A DNA stretch of 20,868 nucleotides from Myxococcales bacterium (lineage in GTDB: Bacteria; Myxococcota_A; Polyangia; Polyangiales; Houyiibacteriaceae): NCBI GenBank assembly GCA_020354595.1, contig CP070650.1, positions 2,581,128 to 2,601,995 of the forward strand. The letters run 5' to 3'. Below the pieces are notes generated by a model. The model did not search any database, was not told the DNA's origin, and worked only from the letters and a program-made list of their open reading frames with translations. Shown here in pieces: positions 16,362 to 20,868 of the stretch (positions are counted from its first letter, which is position 1; the number at the start of each line of letters is the position of its first letter). The translations under genes and the position numbers were made by a program.

Positions 16362-17123
16362 CTATGCGAGTGTCCAACCGCCGTCGATGACCATGACATC
16401 CCCCGTCACGTAGTCGGATTCATCCGAAGCCAAGAAAACCGCCCCTCCCGCTATGTCTCGAGGCTGGCCGACGCGGCCTGCCGCCGTCTTGTTCACGATG
16501 CTCCCTCGGATCTGGTCGTTGTCGACCAAGACCTGGGCGAACTTCGTCTCGATCAGGCCCGGCGCGATCGCGTTGACGCGAACGCCGGCCGCGCCGAGCT
16601 CCATTGCGAGCGTCTTGGTCATGGAGATCACCGCGGACTTGGTCATCGCGTAGACGCCCTGCATCGGCGCGGCCATCAAGCCGACTACGCTTGCGATGTT
16701 CACGATGGAGCCCTTGGCCTGCCGCTCTTGAAGGTGACCCGCGACGAGCTGAATCATTCCGAAGTACCCCTTGACGTTGACCTGGAAGGTCTTGTCCCAG
16801 GCGCCCTCGTCGATGGTGAGCATCGGACCGAAGTGCGGATTGGTCGCCGCGTTGTTTACCAGGATGTCGACCTTGCCGTATGCGTCGAGGGCCTGCTGCA
16901 GCATCTGCTCGCGCTGCTCGCGGTGCCCCACGTGGCAGGCGATCGGCAGGGCATCACCGCCGCTCTGCTGAATCTCGCCGGCGACCCCCTGCAGGCCGTC
17001 GATTTTCCGAGACACCAAGACCACCTTGGCTCCTTCTTCGGCCATATTCGTGGCGATCGCTGCGCCGATGCCTCGGCTCGCCCCTGTCACGATCGCCACC
17101 TTGCCCTCTAGACGCTCGCCCAT
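16362..17123 (-). CDS. SDR-family NAD(P)-dependent oxidoreductase
   Basis: A 253-residue classical short-chain dehydrogenase/reductase. The cofactor-binding TGASRGIG lies at 13-20, NNAA at 90-93, and the full catalytic tetrad is visible as N116, S145, Y158 and K162 (YAMTK). R39 and K40 after the second strand suggest NADP preference. The segment ATNPHFGPMLTIDEGAWDKT and the C-terminal YVTGDVMVIDGGWT are typical of the DHRS4/glucose-1-dehydrogenase-like branch, in which annotations rarely name the true substrate. The ATG at 17123 is backed by GGGAGGG at 17130-17136. The frame stays open to 17549, but that extension is antisense to the antiporter gene and is not SDR sequence. It heads the minus-strand operon, 12 bases ahead of the first TPR gene. 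A functional link with the TPR pair is not evident beyond position. Confidence 0.93.
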   Translation of the reverse strand: MGERLEGKVAIVTGASRGIGAAIATNMAEEGAKVVLVSRKIDGLQGVAGEIQQSGGDALPIACHVGHREQREQMLQQALDAYGKVDILVNNAATNPHFGPMLTIDEGAWDKTFQVNVKGYFGMIQLVAGHLQERQAKGSIVNIASVVGLMAAPMQGVYAMTKSAVISMTKTLAMELGAAGVRVNAIAPGLIETKFAQVLVDNDQIRGSIVNKTAAGRVGQPRDIAGGAVFLASDESDYVTGDVMVIDGGWTLA

Positions 17124-17129
17124 GCTGGT

Positions 17130-17136
17130 CCCTCCC
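17130..17136 (-). promoter_or_regulatory. Ribosome binding site fixing the SDR start
   Basis: The minus strand reads GGGAGGG seven bases before ATG 17123. This decides against the longer open frame that continues to 17549. Confidence 0.75.
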
Positions 17137-17149
17137 GCTGGTCCAGGAG

Positions 17150-17155
17150 GGTATA
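17150..17155 (-). promoter_or_regulatory. Possible -10 box for the SDR-TPR operon
   Basis: The minus strand reads TATACC, which keeps the first four bases of the -10 consensus. It sits about 27 bases before the SDR start, leaving a short leader that carries the ribosome binding site. No good -35 box is visible at the proper distance, so an activator or another sigma factor may be needed, or the match is chance. Confidence 0.25.
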
Positions 17156-17247
17156 GCCCCCTGACGGGTGGTTTTGCCAGCGATAACTGCATGTTGCTTG
17201 CGCGCCGGCGGTCCTGAGCAACACTCGGCTCTCGCTCTAGCCCCCAC

Positions 17248-17251
17248 GAGG
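17248..17251 (+). promoter_or_regulatory. Ribosome binding site favouring a CTG start for the antiporter
   Basis: GAGG lies 5 bases before CTG 17257, whereas the next canonical start, GTG 17290, has no purine-rich sequence at a suitable distance. The site supports the longer protein with a complete first membrane helix. Confidence 0.45.
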
Positions 17252-17256
17252 TCGCC

Positions 17257-18249
17257 CTGACGCTGCTGTATGCCATCACCGCGGTCATCGTGGGTTTCGT
17301 CGCTCTGGTTTGGGGCGCGGATCGCTTCGTGTACGGCGCGGCCGGGATGGCGAGCAACTGGGGGGTGAGCCGGATCGTCATCGGCCTGACGGTGGTTGCC
17401 TTTGGGACGTCGGCGCCCGAGATGCTGGTGTCCGGAATGGCCGCCGCGGCGGGCAGCGGTGAGATGGGCATCGGGAACGCCGTCGGGTCGAACCTGACCA
17501 ACGTCACGCTGGTCCTCGGGGCGGCCGCCATCGTCGGCGTGCTCAGCATTCACTCGCGCTTGTTGGTGCGCGAGATCCCGATCCTCTTTGGGGCGATGGC
17601 GGTCTCCTGGTGGTTCCTTTGGGACGGGGAGCTCAGCCGGAGCGAAGGTCTGATTCTGTTTGCCGGCCTCGTTGCCGTCGTGGGTTGGCTTGGCATCGAA
17701 GGCGCCAAGGAAGCGAAGAGCGGAGATGACGTGCCCGCCGGAGCGTTCGAGGACGACGACATCCCCGGCGCGTTGCCAAGCGGGAAGGCTCTGGGGCTCT
17801 TCTTCATCGGGCTGGTCTTCTTGCTGGCCGGGTCACGGGTGTTGGTGTGGGGCGCGGTCGAGCTGGCCCTCTCGCTCGGAGTGACGGAGCTCGTCGTCGG
17901 CCTGACTGTCGTTGCGCTTGGCACGAGCCTACCGGAGCTCGCCGCGTCGGTGGCCGCATCGCGGCGCGGTGAGCAAGACATCGCCGTCGGGAACGTCGTC
18001 GGCTCCAACATCTTCAATCTGCTGGGCGTGCTGGCGCTCCCCGGCATCATTGCCCCGGGACGGGTTTCTGCCTCAGTCGTCACACGCGACTTTCCGCTCA
18101 TGCTCGGTGCCACGTTGTTGCTCCTGTTCATGGCGATCAACGAAGCGAACGAGATCGGGCGCAAGCGCGGGATGGCGCTCGTCCTGGTCTTCATCCTCTA
18201 CTTCGTCATGCTGTTTAGATGCCCGGAGTTTCCTCGCTGCTCGGGCTAG
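17257..18249 (+). CDS. CaCA-family (sodium or cation)/calcium antiporter
   Basis: An integral membrane protein of about 330 residues with the two inverted alpha repeats that define the Ca2+:cation antiporter superfamily. The first is GLTVVAFGTSAPEMLVS with GNAVGSNLTNVTLVLG. The second is GLTVVALGTSLPELAAS with GNVVGSNIFNLLGV. The acidic residue in each GTSxPE motif and the asparagine in each GNxVGSN motif bind the ions. Between the halves lies an acidic cytosolic loop (EDDDIP). The architecture is that of YrbG-like bacterial exchangers. Start choice is open. GTG 17290 truncates the first helix and lacks a ribosome binding site. CTG 17257 has GAGG 5 bases upstream and gives LTLLYAITAVIVGFVALVWGAD, a normal first helix. 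No ATG, GTG or TTG lies between the in-frame TGA at 17215 and 17290. It is divergent from the SDR operon. Confidence 0.87.
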   Translation: MTLLYAITAVIVGFVALVWGADRFVYGAAGMASNWGVSRIVIGLTVVAFGTSAPEMLVSGMAAAAGSGEMGIGNAVGSNLTNVTLVLGAAAIVGVLSIHSRLLVREIPILFGAMAVSWWFLWDGELSRSEGLILFAGLVAVVGWLGIEGAKEAKSGDDVPAGAFEDDDIPGALPSGKALGLFFIGLVFLLAGSRVLVWGAVELALSLGVTELVVGLTVVALGTSLPELAASVAASRRGEQDIAVGNVVGSNIFNLLGVLALPGIIAPGRVSASVVTRDFPLMLGATLLLLFMAINEANEIGRKRGMALVLVFILYFVMLFRCPEFPRCSG

Positions 18250-18863
18250 CCAACGCGTTTCCACACCAACGTCATGTTGTTGGCCGGCATCTCGACACGC
18301 TCTTGGAGCTCGAAGCCGGTGTGTTGGGCGAGCGTCGTGAGCTCGTCGATGTCGCGGACGCCCCAGTGGGCATTGCGTGACCTCAGGCTTTCGTCGAACG
18401 CCACATTGCTCGGCGCCGTGTGCTTTCCGTGAAGGCGGTACGGGCCGTAGGTGACCAGGGGCGCTCCCGGTGCAAGTAGGCCTTGAGCGCCGGCGAAGAG
18501 TGCTTCCGTCGTCTCCCAGGGCGAGATGTGGATCATGTTGACGCAGAGCATCGCGTCCACGGTGGCGACGGGCCAGGTCGGCCATCGCACGTCGAGCTCG
18601 ATCGGCCGCAAGAGGTTGTCCCGGTTCTCCTCGTCGACCCAGCTTCGAATGCTTTGGAGCGCATCCGGGGCTGTGTCGGTCGGTTGCCATCGGAGCGAAG
18701 GCAGCCGCTCGGAAAAGAAGACGGAGTGTTGACCGGTTCCACTCGCGATTTCGAGCACGAGCCCGCTCTTCGGCAAAACACGTGCGAGGACCTCGAGAAT
18801 CGGCTGGCGGTTGCGTTCAGCAGCTGGCGCAAATCCCTTTGCCATGGTCAATGCATAGTCCAT
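18246..18863 (-). CDS. DUF938-type SAM-dependent methyltransferase-like protein
   Basis: A 205-residue protein matching the DUF938 family, whose human member is METTL26. Signature segments are AAERNRQPILEVLARVLP near the N-terminus, the SAM-binding motif I LVLEIASGTGQHSVFF and the RWQPTDTAPDAL strand. LDVRWPTWP, NMIHISPWE, LVTYGPYRLHGKHTAPSN and the end WGVRDIDELTTLA follow. The family has a class I methyltransferase fold; its substrate is not established to my knowledge. The start may be ATG 18863 or the in-frame ATG 18845 (MAKGFAPAAERN), which is nearer the usual family start; neither has a convincing ribosome binding site. It converges on the antiporter with a 4-base overlap (CTAG at 18246-18249) and diverges from the sulfatase-fold gene. 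Confidence 0.86.
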   Translation of the reverse strand: MDYALTMAKGFAPAAERNRQPILEVLARVLPKSGLVLEIASGTGQHSVFFSERLPSLRWQPTDTAPDALQSIRSWVDEENRDNLLRPIELDVRWPTWPVATVDAMLCVNMIHISPWETTEALFAGAQGLLAPGAPLVTYGPYRLHGKHTAPSNVAFDESLRSRNAHWGVRDIDELTTLAQHTGFELQERVEMPANNMTLVWKRVG

Positions 18864-18931
18864 AACTGCCCGTCATCGAAGCGGAGCGTCACGATTGGAG
18901 GGGAAGAGCGGGCTGGGGACTCGTCGTCGCG

Positions 18932-20868
18932 GTGTGCCTCGCGGCCCCCTGGGTCACGCGCACCTTGCTGCTCGGGGAAAAACGGCTCGCCATTCGACCG
19001 TTAGACTTTCGCGGAATGGTGGCCGATGGATCGGTCGCCCTGTGTGTGGTCGGGGTACTGGGGCTCATGCTGCTCACCCATCGTTGGTGGGGCAGGGCGC
19101 TCGCCTGGGCGGCCCTCATGTCGTTCGTCGTGGCTAGCTTCGCGATCTACGAGGTCGTCTCCGTATTCGATTCGTTCTACGCGCTGGGCCACGCCGGGTT
19201 TCTCGCCGATCCGACGTTCGTCGGCGGCTCGGTTTTGCACATGCGCCATCCCGTACTGCTCGGTTTGCTGCTCGTCATCGGGACCGCGGCGGTGTGGGTC
19301 GCCGAAGTCCCGGGAGAGACTTGGTGGCGTTGGTGGGGTGGCGCCCTCGTCGTGTGCATCGTCGGTCAGGCGGCGATGCCGATGTCGCAAGTCTACGATG
19401 GATGGCGCCAGCGACACGCGGTTCATGCCCAAGCATCTCTGTTACCCGCCTCGTCCGGGTTGGGCGCCGGCACGGTGGGCGCCGAGGTCCGCGACGTCTT
19501 CGTCGGCGACCTCCGGGGCGAACGTTGGCTAGGACCCCTGCAGAGCCGGCCGAACGTGGTGCTCATCATGATTGAAGGGGCCTCGGGCGCGTCCTTGCCG
19601 TCGGTGGCCGCCGCCGCTGGGGTCGAGAGCGCGGCTCCCATGCCGAAGCTCGATGCACTCGGGAAGCGTCACGTTCTCTTCACGAACGTCGTATCCCATC
19701 AGCGGCAGACCAACCGTGGCGAGTACGCAATCCTGTGTGGGGACTATCCGAAGCTGCTGACCGATCAATCGAAGATGACCGAGCAGGTGTATGGCGATGC
19801 GCGACGCTGTCTTCCGGCAGTCTTGCGCGATGCGGGATACACCACGGCGTACATCCAGTCCGCACCCCTCAGCTTCATGCTGAAGGACCAGTTCATGAAG
19901 AAAGCCGGGTTCGAGGAGCTCATTGGCGACTCATGGTTTGCGCGGAGCTATGCGAGAACCGACTGGGGGGTGGACGACAAGGCCTTTTTCGAGCAGGCGC
20001 TCGATCGGGTGGTGGAGCTCCATGACGAAGAGCAACCCTTCTTCGCGACTCTGCTGACCGTTGGAACGCATCACCCCTACACGATTCCGAACTTCGACGG
20101 CGGCGAGGACCCCACGGAGCGACGGGCGCGTGCGTTCCTCTGGGCCGATGATGCGCTCGACCGGTTTCTGATGGAGCTCGAGGAGCACCGCGTGCTCCGC
20201 GACACGGTCGTCGTCATCACTTCGGACGAATCGGTCGGTCCCGTCGACTCCTCGGTCTCGACTGAGCGCTTGCTCGCGCAAAGCTGGTCGTTCGCCATCG
20301 TCATGTTGCCGGAGCGTCTCGCGAAAAGAGTCGACACCCTCCAGGCGCACGTGGACACGGCTCTTTCGATTTCCGATCTGCTGGGCATTGAGGACGAGGC
20401 GGGAGGATTCACGGGGCGAAGTTGGTTCCGCAAGTACTCTACCCCCCGGAAGGTGTTCGCGGGCAACACGTACTTGCGGAGCGTGATCATGTGGCAGCCG
20501 GCCGGCGCCGTGGTCTGCGACGAGTCGTTCCGTGACTGCAACCGTTATGGTTACGCCAAGGGCTCGATGTTTTCGCCGAGGCGCCGCGGCACACCCGCCG
20601 CCCCCCGCGAGAGGCGGCTTTTGGCCGAGGTCGCGCGGCTGACCCGTTCGGGGCGTCCAGGGATGACGGGATCCGAAACGATGGCCTTGCTGACGGTGAA
20701 CGAAGCTCGCGTTCCTGCAGTGGAGGGCAAGAAGCTTCTATCGGGCGGTCAGTACCTTAGAGTGCCGAATGGAACCACGTTGCGCGTCGACTTCGATCTC
20801 GAAGTGGAGGGAAACGACGTCGTGGTCGAGCTCCATCAGGACGTGTTTCTCAACGGCTACGAGAAGTT
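18932..20868 (+). CDS. Membrane-anchored LTA-synthase-like sulfatase-fold protein, 3' end cut
   Basis: The frame is open from 18866 to the window edge. The N-terminus has about five membrane segments (for example VALCVVGVLGLMLL, LMSFVVASFAIYEVV, VLLGLLLVIGTAAVW). From about 19553 comes an alkaline-phosphatase/sulfatase-fold domain of the LtaS/MdoB type, enzymes that move glycerol-phosphate or phosphoethanolamine onto envelope glycans. NVVLIMIEGASG carries the first metal-ligand Glu (19574). QTNRGEYAILCGDYP carries the expected threonine nucleophile (19709). TVGTHHPY follows at about 20060, then ITSDES at 20216-20233, where the usual Asp-His metal pair reads Asp-Glu. A probable beta-sandwich tail follows to the edge. 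The start is uncertain: GTG 18932 is the first canonical codon but shortens the first helix, while CTG 18866 would give a full helix but lies 2 bases from the methyltransferase start. The real substrate is unknown. Confidence 0.8.
   Translation, partial: MCLAAPWVTRTLLLGEKRLAIRPLDFRGMVADGSVALCVVGVLGLMLLTHRWWGRALAWAALMSFVVASFAIYEVVSVFDSFYALGHAGFLADPTFVGGSVLHMRHPVLLGLLLVIGTAAVWVAEVPGETWWRWWGGALVVCIVGQAAMPMSQVYDGWRQRHAVHAQASLLPASSGLGAGTVGAEVRDVFVGDLRGERWLGPLQSRPNVVLIMIEGASGASLPSVAAAAGVESAAPMPKLDALGKRHVLFTNVVSHQRQTNRGEYAILCGDYPKLLTDQSKMTEQVYGDARRCLPAVLRDAGYTTAYIQSAPLSFMLKDQFMKKAGFEELIGDSWFARSYARTDWGVDDKAFFEQALDRVVELHDEEQPFFATLLTVGTHHPYTIPNFDGGEDPTERRARAFLWADDALDRFLMELEEHRVLRDTVVVITSDESVGPVDSSVSTERLLAQSWSFAIVMLPERLAKRVDTLQAHVDTALSISDLLGIEDEAGGFTGRSWFRKYSTPRKVFAGNTYLRSVIMWQPAGAVVCDESFRDCNRYGYAKGSMFSPRRRGTPAAPRERRLLAEVARLTRSGRPGMTGSETMALLTVNEARVPAVEGKKLLSGGQYLRVPNGTTLRVDFDLEVEGNDVVVELHQDVFLNGYEK

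Noticed and set aside
17124..17549. N-terminal extension of the SDR protein
   Set aside because: It lies antisense to the antiporter gene. The SDR fold begins at MGERLEGKVAIVTG with a strong ribosome binding site.

Overview
The window is high-GC, gene-dense, non-mobile bacterial chromosome. The likely source is a Myxococcota (deltaproteobacterial) genome, possibly an uncultured lineage. This is an inference from the GC-rich codon use, two very large Ala/Arg-rich TPR proteins encoded in tandem, the myxobacterial style of the NadD-like enzyme (HAFGK motif) and many GTG starts. I see no rRNA, tRNA, CRISPR array, insertion sequence, integrase or phage gene. No stretch over 300 bases lacks a gene.

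Layout, left to right. (1) 1-936, minus: N-terminal part of an RND/MMPL-type exporter, cut by the window edge. It is divergent from rpsT (ribosomal protein S20, 1042-1308, plus), which has a consensus -35 box and a strong Shine-Dalgarno. (2) 1338-2879, minus: a two-gene unit of a small secreted protein of unknown function followed, 3 bases later, by holA (DNA polymerase III delta). (3) 3050-5491, plus: a ClpA-like double-AAA+ unfoldase with a ClpP-docking IGF loop, an unusually long linker and a D1 pore loop without its aromatic residue. (4) 17123 down to 5499, minus: six tightly packed genes that look like one 11.6-kb operon. They are an SDR oxidoreductase, a 1470-aa TPR protein, a 1499-aa TPR protein, a degenerate metallophosphoesterase-fold protein, a NadD-like nucleotidyltransferase and a Rossmann/DUF2520 protein. 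(5) 17257-18249, plus: a CaCA-family cation/Ca2+ antiporter, probably starting at CTG. (6) 18246-18863, minus: a DUF938-type methyltransferase, convergent with the antiporter and sharing a CTAG that gives both stop codons. (7) About 18932-20868, plus: a membrane protein with an LTA-synthase-like sulfatase-fold domain, running off the right edge.

The most unusual part is the long operon. The two giant TPR proteins look like diverged tandem paralogues that share a C-terminal globular domain I cannot assign. They are translationally linked to a protein that resembles a metallophosphoesterase with nearly all metal ligands replaced, then to two nucleotide or dinucleotide-binding proteins. The sequence does not say what they do together; a scaffold role for the TPR pair is only a guess. 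The other genes are mostly housekeeping (translation, replication, proteolysis, ion transport, envelope).
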